Assembly: GCA_963748005.1 (NCBI GenBank)
Contig: CAVVHH010000003.1
Coordinates: 1 to 64,000, forward strand
Reading direction: 5' to 3'
DNA from: CAILZL01 sp963748005
GTDB lineage: Bacteria > Pseudomonadota > Gammaproteobacteria > Steroidobacterales > Steroidobacteraceae
DNA length: 64,000 bases
Position numbers and translations under genes: made by a program. This document shows, one piece after another, positions 27,666-37,137 of this stretch. How positions within the stretch are numbered: the stretch's first letter is position 1; each line of letters opens with the position of its first letter. The notes under the pieces were generated by a model. That model was not told where the DNA came from and ran no database searches. It saw only the letters and a program-made list of their open reading frames with translations.

Positions 27666-28765
27666 ACGCCATTCCTGAGCTGGTTAAACCGCTGTTTGAT
27701 TACTTCGGCATGCCCGACTGGTTGCAGTTCGTGGCGTGGACGGTGGTTACTGCCGTGATCATGTTCCTGTCCATCATTATCTTCATGGCGCTGCTGACCT
27801 TTGCTGAACGCCGTGTCATCGGCAGTATGCAGGCGCGTATCGGTCCGAATCGCATCAAGGCCTTCGGGCTGGGCCTGACCACCGGCTGGGTGCAACCGTT
27901 CGCGGACGTGCTCAAGCTGATGTTCAAGGAAATCATCATTCCGGCGCGCGCCAACAAGTTCCTGTTCCTGCTGGCGCCGTTGCTGGCGGCCGTTCCCGCG
28001 CTGGCCACCTGGGCGGTCATGCCGTTCTGGCCGGGCTTTACCGTGGCCAATGTGAATGCCGGTTTGCTGTACATCCTGGCGCTCACCTCCACAGGTGTGT
28101 ATGGCGTGATCCTTGCCGGGTGGGCGGCGAACTCCAAGTACGCCTTTCTGGGGGCCATGCGTGCCGCTGCGCAAGTCGTGGCGTATGAAATCGCCATGGG
28201 CTTTGCGCTGGTCGGTGTGGTGATGGCCGCAGGTTCGTTGAACCTGGGCGACATCATCAAGATGCAGGAGGGCGGGCTCAGTAACTGGTTCCTCATTCCG
28301 CTGTTCCCGCTGTTCATTATCTATTTCATCTCCGGCATTGCCGAAACCAATCGTGCACCGTTCGATGTGGTGGAAGGTGAATCGGAAATCGTGGCCGGTT
28401 TCCACGTGGACTATTCGGGCATGGCGTTCGCGCTGTTCTTCGTCGCCGAATACATCAACATGATCCTGATCTCGGCTCTGACCTCGGTGTTCTTCCTGGG
28501 TGGCTGGTTGTCGCCACTGGATGGTTTCAATCTGTCCGGTCCTGCATGGCTGGTGCATGGCAGCCTGCTGTGGCTGTGGCTGAAGATAGGTTTCTTCCTG
28601 TTCTGCTACCTGTGGTTCCGCGCTACCTTCCCGCGTTATCGCTATGACCAGATCATGCGTCTGGGCTGGAAAGTATTCATTCCGCTGACGCTGGTGTGGA
28701 TCACGGTGGAAGCGGGCATGGCCATTGCCAAGGTCGGTCCCTGGGCCCGGTTGATGGTGAATTGA
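27662..28765 (+). CDS. nuoH: NADH-quinone oxidoreductase subunit H
   Basis: A 367-residue membrane subunit with eight or more helices that links the quinone site to the proton-pumping arm. Conserved loops are ERRVIGSMQARIGPNRIKAFGL (near residue 45) and SGIAETNRAPFDVVEGESEIVAGFHVDYSGMAFALFF (near 220-255). Start ATG overlaps the nuoG stop (ATGA). Confidence 0.98.
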   Translation: MNAIPELVKPLFDYFGMPDWLQFVAWTVVTAVIMFLSIIIFMALLTFAERRVIGSMQARIGPNRIKAFGLGLTTGWVQPFADVLKLMFKEIIIPARANKFLFLLAPLLAAVPALATWAVMPFWPGFTVANVNAGLLYILALTSTGVYGVILAGWAANSKYAFLGAMRAAAQVVAYEIAMGFALVGVVMAAGSLNLGDIIKMQEGGLSNWFLIPLFPLFIIYFISGIAETNRAPFDVVEGESEIVAGFHVDYSGMAFALFFVAEYINMILISALTSVFFLGGWLSPLDGFNLSGPAWLVHGSLLWLWLKIGFFLFCYLWFRATFPRYRYDQIMRLGWKVFIPLTLVWITVEAGMAIAKVGPWARLMVN

Positions 28766-28767
28766 AG

Positions 28768-29250
28768 ATGAAAAGCCTGTTCAAAACCTTGTTTCTGACC
28801 GAGCTGTGCCAGGGGCTGGCCGTAACCGCGCGCCAGTACTTCGCGCGTCCGCACGTCGTGGTGCAGTACCCGGAAGAAAAAACGCCGCAGTCACCGCGTT
28901 TCCGTGGCCTGCATGCGCAGCGTCGTTATGCCAATGGTCAGGAACGTTGCATCGCCTGCAAGCTGTGCGAGGCCGTGTGTCCGGCGCTGGCCATCACCAT
29001 CGAGTCCGGCGTCAGCGACGACGGTACGCGCCGTACCACGCGTTACGACATCGATCTGTTCAAATGCATTTTCTGCGGTTTCTGCGAAGAAGCCTGTCCG
29101 GTGGACGCGATCGTGGAGACACGCATCCACGAATACCACATGGAAAATCGTGGCGAAAACATCATGACCAAGGACAAGCTGCTGGCGGTGGGCGACAAGT
29201 TCGAAGCCATGATCGCCGCAGACAAAGCCGCTGACGCACGGTACCGCTAA
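28768..29250 (+). CDS. nuoI: NADH-quinone oxidoreductase subunit I
   Basis: A 160-residue subunit binding two [4Fe-4S] clusters (N6a, N6b), with ligands in CIACKLCEAVCP and CIFCGFCEEACP. ATG 28768 is 3 bp after nuoH; an in-frame ATG at 28696 lies inside nuoH and adds unconserved residues. The stop overlaps the nuoJ ATG by one base. Confidence 0.98.
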   Translation: MKSLFKTLFLTELCQGLAVTARQYFARPHVVVQYPEEKTPQSPRFRGLHAQRRYANGQERCIACKLCEAVCPALAITIESGVSDDGTRRTTRYDIDLFKCIFCGFCEEACPVDAIVETRIHEYHMENRGENIMTKDKLLAVGDKFEAMIAADKAADARYR

Positions 29251-29900
29251 TGAGCTTTCCAGAAATACTGTTCTACGTGTTCTCGGCCGTGCTGGTGATG
29301 TCCGCCATCGGCGTGATCACCGCACGCAATCCGGTGCACTCGGCATTGTTCCTGGTGTTCGCTTTTTTCAACAGCGCCGTGATCTGGATGCTGCTGGAGG
29401 CCGAGTTCCTGGCCATCATTCTGGTACTGGTGTACGTGGGCGCCGTGATGGTGCTGTTCCTGTTCGTGGTGATGATGCTGGATATCAAGGTTGAAGAAGT
29501 ACGTGCCGGCTTTACCCGTTATGCGTGGCTGGGGTTGCCGATTGCTCTGATTGTGGTGGCTGAAATTGGCAGCGTGGTGTGGGTGAAGTCAGCCGATACC
29601 CTGCCGCTGGGCGCCAGCAGTGTGTCGTCGCCGGCGGTATATGCCGCGGATTACAGCAACACAGCTGCACTAGGCGAATTGCTTTACACCCAGTATCTGT
29701 ATCCCTTGCAGCTCGCCGCGGCCATTCTCCTGATCGCCATTGTTGCGGCCATTGTCCTGACCATGCGTAAACGTACGGGGCAGAAGCTGCAGGACATCGG
29801 TGCACAGGTTGCAGTGAATGCCAAAGATCGCGTGCGCATCGTCAAGGTGACCGCCGTCAAACCGGAAGTCGCCGCGACCAGCACGGAGGTTCAGCCATGA
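29250..29900 (+). CDS. nuoJ: NADH-quinone oxidoreductase subunit J
   Basis: A 216-residue membrane subunit with five helices. The conserved helix 3 region EFLAIILVLVYVGAVMVLFLFVVMMLDI contains the pi-bulge involved in coupling. The start shares a base with the nuoI stop, and the stop overlaps nuoK. Confidence 0.96.
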   Translation: MSFPEILFYVFSAVLVMSAIGVITARNPVHSALFLVFAFFNSAVIWMLLEAEFLAIILVLVYVGAVMVLFLFVVMMLDIKVEEVRAGFTRYAWLGLPIALIVVAEIGSVVWVKSADTLPLGASSVSSPAVYAADYSNTAALGELLYTQYLYPLQLAAAILLIAIVAAIVLTMRKRTGQKLQDIGAQVAVNAKDRVRIVKVTAVKPEVAATSTEVQP

Positions 29901-30202
29901 TTGCTACTTCCAATGTTTTGCTGCTTTCCGGTGTGTTGTTCAGCCTGTCGGTGGCCGGCATTTTCCTGAACCGCAAGAATGTCATCCTGCTGCTGATGTG
30001 CATCGAACTGATGCTGCTGGCGGTCAATTTCAATTTCGTGGCGTTTTCACGCCAGCTCGGCGATCTGCATGGCCAGATCTTCGTGTTTTTCATCCTGACC
30101 GTGGCGGCCGCCGAGTCGGCCATTGGTCTGGCGATCCTGGTGGTGCTGTTCCGTCAACGCAAGAGCATCAACGTTGAACAGCTCGATACGATGAAGGGTT
30201 AA
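29897..30202 (+). CDS. nuoK: NADH-quinone oxidoreductase subunit K
   Basis: A 101-residue subunit with three transmembrane helices, homologous to MrpC. Helix 2 has the buried Glu (LLMCIELMLLAVNFNF) and helix 3 a second one (AAAESAIGLAILVVLFR). Canonical length. Confidence 0.98.
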   Translation: MIATSNVLLLSGVLFSLSVAGIFLNRKNVILLLMCIELMLLAVNFNFVAFSRQLGDLHGQIFVFFILTVAAAESAIGLAILVVLFRQRKSINVEQLDTMKG

Positions 30203-30205
30203 GAC

Positions 30206-32308
30206 GTGGAGAATACTCTCTTAACAATCGTGCTCGCGCCGCTGCTGGCGGCCATTCTCGCCGGCGTGTCTGGTCGCTTCATCGGTCGTGCCGGCGCGCA
30301 TACCGTGACCATTCTCGGTGTAGCGATTGCCTGCGGCCTGTCGATTTTGACGCTCAAGCAGCTGGTTACCGGCGAAGCGCAGAATTACTACGGCAATGTG
30401 TATACGTGGCTGGTCAGTGACGGCGTGCAGATGAATGTCGGCTTCATGGTGGACCGTCTCACCGCCATGATGATGGTGGTGGTGACCTTTGTGTCGCTGT
30501 GCGTGCACGTGTACACCATCGGTTACATGGCCGATGACCCCGGCTATCAGCGTTTCTTCTCCTACATCTCGCTGTTCACTTTCTCCATGCTGATGCTGGT
30601 GATGTCGAACAACTTCATGCAGCTGTTCTTCGGTTGGGAAGCGGTGGGTGTAGTGTCCTATCTGTTGATCGGTTTCTGGTACACGCGCCCGACAGCGATC
30701 TTCGCCAACCTCAAGGCTTTCCTGGTCAACCGCGTCGGTGACTTCGGCTTTGTGCTGGGTATCGCCGCAGTGCTGTATTACACCGGCTCGCTGGACTACA
30801 AAGAAGTATTTGCGACCGCGAGCAATGCGTTTGCGGGCAAGACCATGGAAATCATTCCGGGGTATGCCTGGGATGCCATCACCGTGACCTGTCTGTGCCT
30901 GTTCATCGGTGCCATGGGTAAGTCGGCGCAGATGCCGCTGCATGTGTGGCTGCCAGATTCGATGGAAGGTCCGACGCCCATCTCGGCGCTGATCCATGCC
31001 GCAACCATGGTGACCGCAGGTATTTTCATGGTGGCGCGTATGTCGCCGCTGTTTGAGATGTCGGATGTGGCATTGAACACGGTGTTGATAATCGGCGCAT
31101 CGACCGCATTCTTCATGGGCCTGCTCGGTCTCGTGAATAACGACATCAAGCGTGTGGTGGCGTATTCGACGCTTTCACAGCTGGGCTACATGACCGTGGC
31201 GCTGGGTGTCTCTGCCTATGCCGGTGCGGTGTTCCACTTGATGACCCATGCCTTCTTCAAGGCATTGCTGTTCCTGGCTGCGGGTTCGGTGATCATCGGC
31301 ATGCATCACGAGCAGGACATGCGCAAGATGGGTGGCCTGAAAAAGTACATGCCCATCACGTATTGGACTTCGCTGATCGGTTCGCTTGCCTTGATTGGTT
31401 TTCCGGGCACTGCGGGTTTTTTCTCCAAGGACGCATTGATCGAAGCGGTGCATGAGTCGCATCTGCCGGCAGCGGGCTATGCCTATTTCTGTGTCTTCGC
31501 CGGTGTGTTCATCACTGCGTTCTACAGCTTCCGTCTGGTGTTCATGACCTTCCATGGTCAGGAACGCTTTGCCACTGAGATACACAGTGATGACCTTCAT
31601 GAAGCCGCCGTAGCCAACAAGGTTCACGCACATAACAGTCATGCGGTTGAGGCAAAGCACGATAGCCACGATGAGCACGGCCATGATTCACATGCTCATG
31701 ATAGTCGTGACGACCATGGTAACCACGGCGGCCCGCCGCACGAAAGCCCCTGGGTGGTTACAGTGCCGCTGGTACTGCTCGCCATTCCATCATTGTTCAT
31801 TGGCTGGTTTACCATTGGCCCAATGTTGTTCGGTGATTACTTCGGCTCGGCGATTGTGGTTCACGAAGCGCACGATGTGCTCGGCGAGCTGGCGCATGAA
31901 TTCCACGGTCCGGCGCAATTCGTATTGCATGGTGTGATGGCACCGCCGGTATGGCTGGCCTTGTCTGGTGTTTTCTTAGCCTGGCTGTTCTATATCAAGA
32001 AGCCTGAGATCCCGGGCAAGATCGCCTCGACATTTGCGCCGCTCTACAAACTGTTCGAGAACAAGTTTTGCTTCGACGAGATCTACTTTGCCGTGTTTGC
32101 CAAGGGCAGCCGCAATCTCGGTCAGGCGCTGTGGAAAGTGGGTGATGCCATTTTCATCGACGGCCTGCTGGTGAATGGCTCGGCTAAGGCTGTGGGCTGG
32201 TTTTCCGGCATCGTACGTGGACTGCAAACCGGACGCCTGTACAGCTATGCCTTCACCATGATTATCGGACTGGCGGCGATGTTGTATTTCTTCGTGATCA
32301 GGCACTAA
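30206..32308 (+). CDS. nuoL: NADH-quinone oxidoreductase subunit L
   Basis: A 700-residue antiporter-like proton-pump subunit with the long C-terminal lateral helix. Proton_antipo_M motifs are intact (FFGWEAVGVVSYLLIGFW with the channel Glu, near 145; KSAQMPLHVWLPDSMEGPTPISALIHAATMV near 235-265). A His/Asp-rich hydrophilic loop lies at about 460-515 (SHDEHGHDSHAHDSRDDHGN). GTG start at 30206, 3 bp after nuoK. Confidence 0.97.
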   Translation: MENTLLTIVLAPLLAAILAGVSGRFIGRAGAHTVTILGVAIACGLSILTLKQLVTGEAQNYYGNVYTWLVSDGVQMNVGFMVDRLTAMMMVVVTFVSLCVHVYTIGYMADDPGYQRFFSYISLFTFSMLMLVMSNNFMQLFFGWEAVGVVSYLLIGFWYTRPTAIFANLKAFLVNRVGDFGFVLGIAAVLYYTGSLDYKEVFATASNAFAGKTMEIIPGYAWDAITVTCLCLFIGAMGKSAQMPLHVWLPDSMEGPTPISALIHAATMVTAGIFMVARMSPLFEMSDVALNTVLIIGASTAFFMGLLGLVNNDIKRVVAYSTLSQLGYMTVALGVSAYAGAVFHLMTHAFFKALLFLAAGSVIIGMHHEQDMRKMGGLKKYMPITYWTSLIGSLALIGFPGTAGFFSKDALIEAVHESHLPAAGYAYFCVFAGVFITAFYSFRLVFMTFHGQERFATEIHSDDLHEAAVANKVHAHNSHAVEAKHDSHDEHGHDSHAHDSRDDHGNHGGPPHESPWVVTVPLVLLAIPSLFIGWFTIGPMLFGDYFGSAIVVHEAHDVLGELAHEFHGPAQFVLHGVMAPPVWLALSGVFLAWLFYIKKPEIPGKIASTFAPLYKLFENKFCFDEIYFAVFAKGSRNLGQALWKVGDAIFIDGLLVNGSAKAVGWFSGIVRGLQTGRLYSYAFTMIIGLAAMLYFFVIRH

Positions 32309-32372
32309 GCAGCCGCCATGAATTCTGCAAGAACACTAACTAATTGAGCCCACTTTACATTGAGCAAGTTGC

Positions 32373-33881
32373 ATGACTGATTGGCCTATTTTAAGCGTGC
32401 TCATCTGGCTGCCCATCGCCGTCGGCGTGGCGCTGCTGGCTCTGGGCGATCGCGCGGTGGTCGGACGGTGGCTGGCCCTGGTGGGTTCAGTCGCCACGTT
32501 TTTATTGTCGCTGCCGTTGTGGTCTCACTTCGATCTCACCACTGCTGCAATGCAGTTTCGTGAGCATCGCGAATGGATTAGTGTTTTCAATGCTACTTAT
32601 CACCTGGGTGCGGACGGCTTTGCCATGCCATTGGTGGTGCTGACCACTTTCATTACGCCGTTTGTAGTACTGGCTGGCTGGACGGTCATCGAGAACAAGC
32701 CGAATCAATACTTCGCCGCTTTCCTGATTCTCGAAGGTCTGATGGTAGGTGTGTTCGCCGCGCTCGATGCCTTGTTGTTCTACGTGTTCTGGGAAGCCAT
32801 GTTGATCCCGATGTTCATCATCATCGGTGTCTGGGGTGGACCGCGCCGCGTGTACGCCACCATAAAGTTCTTCCTGTACACCTTCCTGGGGTCGGTGTTC
32901 ATGCTGGTGGCATTGATCTACATGCACCTGAAATCGGGCAGCTTTGAGATCAGCGCCTTCCAGATGATGCCGCTGACGCTGAATGAACAGATACTGATCT
33001 TCATCGCTTTCCTGCTGGCATTCGCGGTGAAGGTGCCGATGTGGCCGGTCCACACCTGGTTGCCGGATGCGCACGTCGAGGCGCCCACGGGTGGTTCAGT
33101 GATCCTGGCCGCCATCATGTTGAAGATGGGCGGTTACGGCTTCCTGCGTTTCTCGCTGCCCATCGCACCCGATGCCAGCCGCGAGCTGGACTGGCTGATG
33201 ATTTCGCTGTCTTTGATCGCCGTGGTGTATATCGGCTTCGTGGCGCTGGTGCAGCAGGACATGAAGAAGCTGATTGCCTACTCGTCCATTGCCCACATGG
33301 GCTTCGTTACGCTGGGATCGTTCCTGGCGTGGGACATCCTGCGTGCTACAGGTGCAACGCAGGGCGCAGCCATGGGGTTGGATGGCGCCATGGTGCAGAT
33401 GATTTCGCACGGTCTGGTATCCGGTGCGATGTTCCTGGGCGTAGGTGTCATGTACGACCGTGTGCACAGTCGTGAGATCAGCGCCTATGGTGGCGTAGTC
33501 AACAAGATGCCGATCTTCGCGGCGTTCTTCGTGTTGTTTGCCATGGCCAATTCCGGTCTGCCGGCGACTTCGGGTTTCGTCGGTGAATTCTTGGTGATTC
33601 TGGCCGCGTTCCGCGCCGACTTCTGGTACGCCTTCCTCGCTGCCCTGACGTTGATTCTCGGCGCTGCGTATACGCTGTGGCTGGTCAAGCGCGTGATATT
33701 CGGTGCGGTGGCCAACGATCATGTGGCTCATGTTGAAGATGTGAATGGGCGCGAGTTCCTGATGATGGCGGTGCTGGCGATTGCCGTGCTGGCCCTGGGC
33801 CTGTGGCCGGCACCCTTGCTGGAAGTAATGAAGCCCACCATCGACAACCTGCTGCAGCACATCATGACGTCGAAACTGTAA
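32373..33881 (+). CDS. nuoM: NADH-quinone oxidoreductase subunit M
   Basis: A 502-residue antiporter-like subunit. Key motifs are FYVFWEAMLIPMFIIIGVWGG (channel Glu, near 138), VKVPMWPVHTWLPDAHVEAPTGGSVILA (near 226-250) and KKLIAYSSIAHMGFV. About 13-14 membrane helices. Separated from nuoL by a 64-bp AT-rich gap. Confidence 0.98.
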   Translation: MTDWPILSVLIWLPIAVGVALLALGDRAVVGRWLALVGSVATFLLSLPLWSHFDLTTAAMQFREHREWISVFNATYHLGADGFAMPLVVLTTFITPFVVLAGWTVIENKPNQYFAAFLILEGLMVGVFAALDALLFYVFWEAMLIPMFIIIGVWGGPRRVYATIKFFLYTFLGSVFMLVALIYMHLKSGSFEISAFQMMPLTLNEQILIFIAFLLAFAVKVPMWPVHTWLPDAHVEAPTGGSVILAAIMLKMGGYGFLRFSLPIAPDASRELDWLMISLSLIAVVYIGFVALVQQDMKKLIAYSSIAHMGFVTLGSFLAWDILRATGATQGAAMGLDGAMVQMISHGLVSGAMFLGVGVMYDRVHSREISAYGGVVNKMPIFAAFFVLFAMANSGLPATSGFVGEFLVILAAFRADFWYAFLAALTLILGAAYTLWLVKRVIFGAVANDHVAHVEDVNGREFLMMAVLAIAVLALGLWPAPLLEVMKPTIDNLLQHIMTSKL

Positions 33882-33910
33882 CGACCTCAGTAATTACTCA
33901 AAGATACATC

Positions 33911-35344
33911 ATGTCAGCGAACCTCAACTTCGTCGCCGCCTCTCCGGAAATCTTCGTGCTGACGGCGGCATGCTTGATTCTGCTGGTGGATCTGTTCGTC
34001 AGCGACGAACGCCGCATGATCACCTACATGTTGTCCATGCTGTCGCTGGTGGGCGCTGCCTGGGTGACCTCACGTTATGGCCTGACCGAGCGCACGGTGA
34101 CTTTCAATGGCAGCTATGTTGCCGATCCCATGGGTAATGTATTGAAGCAGTGGACCTATGGCGCGACGGCGTTGAGCTTTCTGTATTCACGTGAGTACCT
34201 GCAGCGTCGTGGCCTGTTCAAGGGTGAGTACTTCGTGCTGGCGCTGTTCGCCATGCTGGGCGTGATGGTGATGATCTCCGCCGCCAGCCTGCTGACCATT
34301 TATCTGGGTGTGGAGCTGCTGTCCCTGTCGCTGTACGGCATGGTGGCGTTTGATCGCGACAACGGCGTGGCTGCCGAATCGGCCATGAAGTATTTCGTGC
34401 TGGGTGCGATTGCCTCGGGCATGTTGCTGTATGGCATGTCGATGATTTATGGCGTCACCGGCTCGCTGGAACTGTCAGTGATTGCGGCCAGGGTGCCTGA
34501 GATTGGTGTCGGCAATATCGGCATGGCTTTTGGTCTGGCGTTCCTGGTGGTGGGCGTGGCCTTCAAGTTTGGCGCTGTGCCCTTCCACATGTGGGTGCCC
34601 GATGTGTATCACGGTGCGCCAACCGCAGTGACGTTGTTTGTGGGATCTGCACCCAAGATTGCCTCGTTCGCACTGGCCATGCGCCTGCTGGTGGACGGTC
34701 TGGGTGGCATGGTGGAGCAGTGGCGGCCGATGCTGATCGTGCTGGCTATTCTGTCCATGGCCATCGGCAACATCGTCGCCATCGCCCAGACCAATCTCAA
34801 ACGCATGCTGGCGTATTCGACCATTTCTCATGTGGGTTTCATTCTGCTCGGGGTGCTGGCCGGCACCGCGCAGGGTTATCAGGCGGCGATGTTCTACACC
34901 GTTACTTACGTGCTCACTGCGGTGGGTTCCTTCGGTGTGATCCTGCTGTTGTCGCGCCGTGGTTTCGAGTCGGACGAACTGGATGACTTCACGGGTTTGG
35001 CCAAAAAGAGCCCGTGGTTTGCTGCGGTCATGGCCATGCTGATTTTCAGCACTGCAGGGGTGCCGCCGTTCGTGGGCTTCACCGCCAAGCTGGCCGTGAT
35101 CCAGGCCGTCATCAACATCGGCGATACCTGGCTGGCGGGGGTGGCGGTGTTCTTCTCGGTGATCGGCGCTTATTACTACATCCGTGTCGTCAAGCTGATG
35201 TACTTCGATGCGCCCACCGACAGCGGCGCTATTCAGGCCAGTAGTGCATTGCGTACCGTACTCAGCGCGAATGGCTTGGCCGTACTTGCCTTGGGCCTGC
35301 TACCGGGCGCATTGCTGGAAATCTGCGCGAGAGTGATTGGCTGA
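33911..35344 (+). CDS. nuoN: NADH-quinone oxidoreductase subunit N
   Basis: A 477-residue antiporter-like subunit and last nuo gene. Conserved parts are YLGVELLSLSLYGMVAFDRDN (channel Glu), FKFGAVPFHMWVPDVYHGAPTAVTLF and KRMLAYSTISHVGFILLG. ATG 33911 is chosen because it lies outside nuoM; an earlier in-frame ATG overlaps nuoM by 79 bp. The C-terminus EICARVIG is echoed about 1 kb downstream (see repeat at 36326). Confidence 0.97.
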   Translation: MSANLNFVAASPEIFVLTAACLILLVDLFVSDERRMITYMLSMLSLVGAAWVTSRYGLTERTVTFNGSYVADPMGNVLKQWTYGATALSFLYSREYLQRRGLFKGEYFVLALFAMLGVMVMISAASLLTIYLGVELLSLSLYGMVAFDRDNGVAAESAMKYFVLGAIASGMLLYGMSMIYGVTGSLELSVIAARVPEIGVGNIGMAFGLAFLVVGVAFKFGAVPFHMWVPDVYHGAPTAVTLFVGSAPKIASFALAMRLLVDGLGGMVEQWRPMLIVLAILSMAIGNIVAIAQTNLKRMLAYSTISHVGFILLGVLAGTAQGYQAAMFYTVTYVLTAVGSFGVILLLSRRGFESDELDDFTGLAKKSPWFAAVMAMLIFSTAGVPPFVGFTAKLAVIQAVINIGDTWLAGVAVFFSVIGAYYYIRVVKLMYFDAPTDSGAIQASSALRTVLSANGLAVLALGLLPGALLEICARVIG

Positions 35345-35402
35345 TGTAGCAAGCCACTCGTTAATTTATGGTTGCGGGTTTTATTATAAGAAAACACTAT
35401 TC

Positions 35403-36245
35403 ATGGGCATTGTTAAAAACATCAAGAGAACCCTGCGACAGTATTCTTTTTTGAACCGACACGCACCGGCTTCCAGCTCCGTTCAAGATACCGCAACGGC
35501 GGCTGCAGTTGTCTATCACTACCAGCCCGACCATACGGTTGTTGCTGATATCGCTGAATTTACCGGCCAATCTATTGAGCAGGTGGTGCAAGGTATTCGT
35601 GACTATCGGAGTCTGGTTCAAGGCGAGTGGGCCAATCTTGGGGCGATTTCCTATGAGGAAGCAGCCAAAAAGTTCTATAGCACTTCACAGGGTTACATTT
35701 ATGACCCGCTTACCGCTAGCTACAGTAAACAGGTAATTATCGACAAACTGAATGGGTTTAGTCCCGTTCTGCTGAGTTCAATTCGACAACATTCTGGACA
35801 GCGCTTTCTTGAGTTCGGCGGCGGTTTGGGTGTTGTCTGCGAAATTGTCGCTGGCTTTGGCAAGCAAGTGACTTACTTGGATATCCCCGGTCGTATCAGC
35901 GAATTCGCTACGTGGCGATTTCGGAAGTATGATTTGCCAATTGAAACCAAGATTGTTGAGCCAGGACAGTTGGATGATCTGGGTGATTACGACATTATCT
36001 TCACAGATGCAGTGTTGGAACATATGCCCCCTGCGGAGCAGGATCGGGTAGTGCGGATATTGGGTCACCGATTGCGACCCGGGGGAGTTTTGATCTTGTT
36101 GGTTGATATTTCCGGTCCCACACCTCAGAACCCGACGCATGCATTCGTTGATATTCATGCGTTGCACGCCGCTCTGGACGAAGCCGGGCTACAGTGCCAG
36201 ATTGGACGGGGAATATTCTGGTCAGTATGGTCGCGACCCGATTAG
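35403..36245 (+). CDS. Class I SAM-dependent methyltransferase
   Basis: A 280-residue soluble protein. The SAM motif I is FLEFGGGLGVVCEI near residue 135. An acidic motif DIIFTDAVLEHMPP (near 200) and the post-motif LRPGGVLILLVDI follow a Methyltransf_11/23-like fold. The N-terminal 100 residues are unrecognised. ATG 35403 is preferred over an in-frame ATG at 35337 that lies inside nuoN. The base composition is more AT-rich than the nuo genes, and the gene is flanked by two copies of the nuoN 3' end, suggesting acquisition. The substrate cannot be told; lipid, sugar or small-molecule methylation are all possible. Confidence 0.75.
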   Translation: MGIVKNIKRTLRQYSFLNRHAPASSSVQDTATAAAVVYHYQPDHTVVADIAEFTGQSIEQVVQGIRDYRSLVQGEWANLGAISYEEAAKKFYSTSQGYIYDPLTASYSKQVIIDKLNGFSPVLLSSIRQHSGQRFLEFGGGLGVVCEIVAGFGKQVTYLDIPGRISEFATWRFRKYDLPIETKIVEPGQLDDLGDYDIIFTDAVLEHMPPAEQDRVVRILGHRLRPGGVLILLVDISGPTPQNPTHAFVDIHALHAALDEAGLQCQIGRGIFWSVWSRPD

Positions 36246-36325
36246 GGTGGTTTACTATCCGAGATTGCGGTCAGATCGACGAAGGATCGATGAATTCGAA
36301 CTGTGTTTCTAGCTGTGTTTGATTT

Positions 36326-36352
36326 GAAATCTGCGCACAGGGGATTGGCTGA
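36326..36352 (+). repeat. Partial duplicate of the nuoN 3' end
   Basis: Codons here read EICAQGIG-stop, matching the EICARVIG-stop end of nuoN (35318-35344) at 22 of 27 bases, including an 11-bp and a 10-bp exact block at identical spacing. The codon triplet just upstream (36320-36322) is a stop in this frame, so only the tail remains. It marks the right edge of the methyltransferase insertion. The rest of 36246-36463 is AT-rich and empty. Confidence 0.5.
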
Positions 36353-36463
36353 TAGCCATCTGGCTAACATTTTCAAGCGACGGGTGGCTCTGAAAAAACT
36401 ACGGCGATATTTGTCCGCTCGTCATTTTTCATTTCACAAATTCATTCAATTAGCGGGGGCGTT

Positions 36464-36931
36464 ATGGCAGAGGTAAGCGGAACAGATGTCATCAGCATCG
36501 ACAATGTCGAGAGCTGGTTGCAGGCAATGGGATGCAAATCCTCGCGGACCAGCACCCCGGAAACCAACTGGGTACTGGAAGTCCAGTATCCAATAAATTC
36601 CACGCATCGCATCAACGTCATCAACACCAAGCAGCAACCCCTGGCTATTGGTATCGTCACGGGTGTTGCACTGGATCAGGGATATACCGATGCTTTTGGC
36701 AAGATGAGCAACGACGCCAAAAAGGAATTTCGCTGGGAACTCATGAAGGTACTCAGCAACGACGAAGTCGAATTCAATCTCAAAGAGACGCCTGACGGTC
36801 GTCCACAGGGATTTGAAGTAATGGCCACACGCTACTGGGATGGCCTGTCGCTGGATGCATTTGCGCGCAGCGTATTTGCGGTCTACAAGACTGAAATCGT
36901 TGCCATAAATTGCGTGCAGCGCTTTCTGTAA
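36464..36931 (+). CDS. Hypothetical protein, possibly DUF2299-like
   Basis: A 155-residue soluble protein without signal peptide or membrane segment. An N-terminal helix (VESWLQAMGCKS) precedes a beta-rich stretch (NWVLEVQYPINSTHRINVIN) and C-terminal helices (AFARSVFAVYKTEIVAINC). This alternation resembles YbjN/type III-chaperone-like folds including DUF2299, but I cannot confirm the family. GGGGGCG lies just before the ATG. It stands alone between the methyltransferase and the FN3/Rhs genes. Chaperone-like proteins near Rhs genes could act as adaptors, but that is inference only. Confidence 0.6.
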   Translation: MAEVSGTDVISIDNVESWLQAMGCKSSRTSTPETNWVLEVQYPINSTHRINVINTKQQPLAIGIVTGVALDQGYTDAFGKMSNDAKKEFRWELMKVLSNDEVEFNLKETPDGRPQGFEVMATRYWDGLSLDAFARSVFAVYKTEIVAINCVQRFL

Positions 36932-36996
36932 GTGAACCCGGATATTAGAGGGCCAGTAATACCGGGAAGCAGATTCACATCGGCTTAACGGCCGAT

Positions 36997-37043
36997 GCAG
37001 GGAAATGGTCGCCACCTAAGCCATGGTGACCATTTGTCCCTGC
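36997..37043. other. Long imperfect hairpin before the FN3/Rhs genes
   Basis: The arms starting GCAGGGA (36997) and ending TCCCTGC (37043) pair over about 18 positions with small bulges around a loop near TAAGCCAT. A shorter hairpin CATCGGC/GCCGATG (36978-36997) abuts it. Could be a terminator for the 155-residue gene or a leader structure. Confidence 0.5.
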
Positions 37044-37060
37044 TGGATCAAACATAGGAG

Positions 37061-37089
37061 TTGACACGAGGCGCTCGCGCCGATACTTT
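37061..37089 (+). promoter_or_regulatory. Putative sigma70 promoter of the FN3/Rhs genes
   Basis: TTGACA (37061-37066), 17 bp, TACTTT (37084-37089), about 50 bp before the FN3 gene start. Confidence 0.5.
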
Positions 37090-37137
37090 CGCGCCACGCA
37101 TTGGTTTTGATCCTCATCAGGTCAACAAGGAAGCAGC

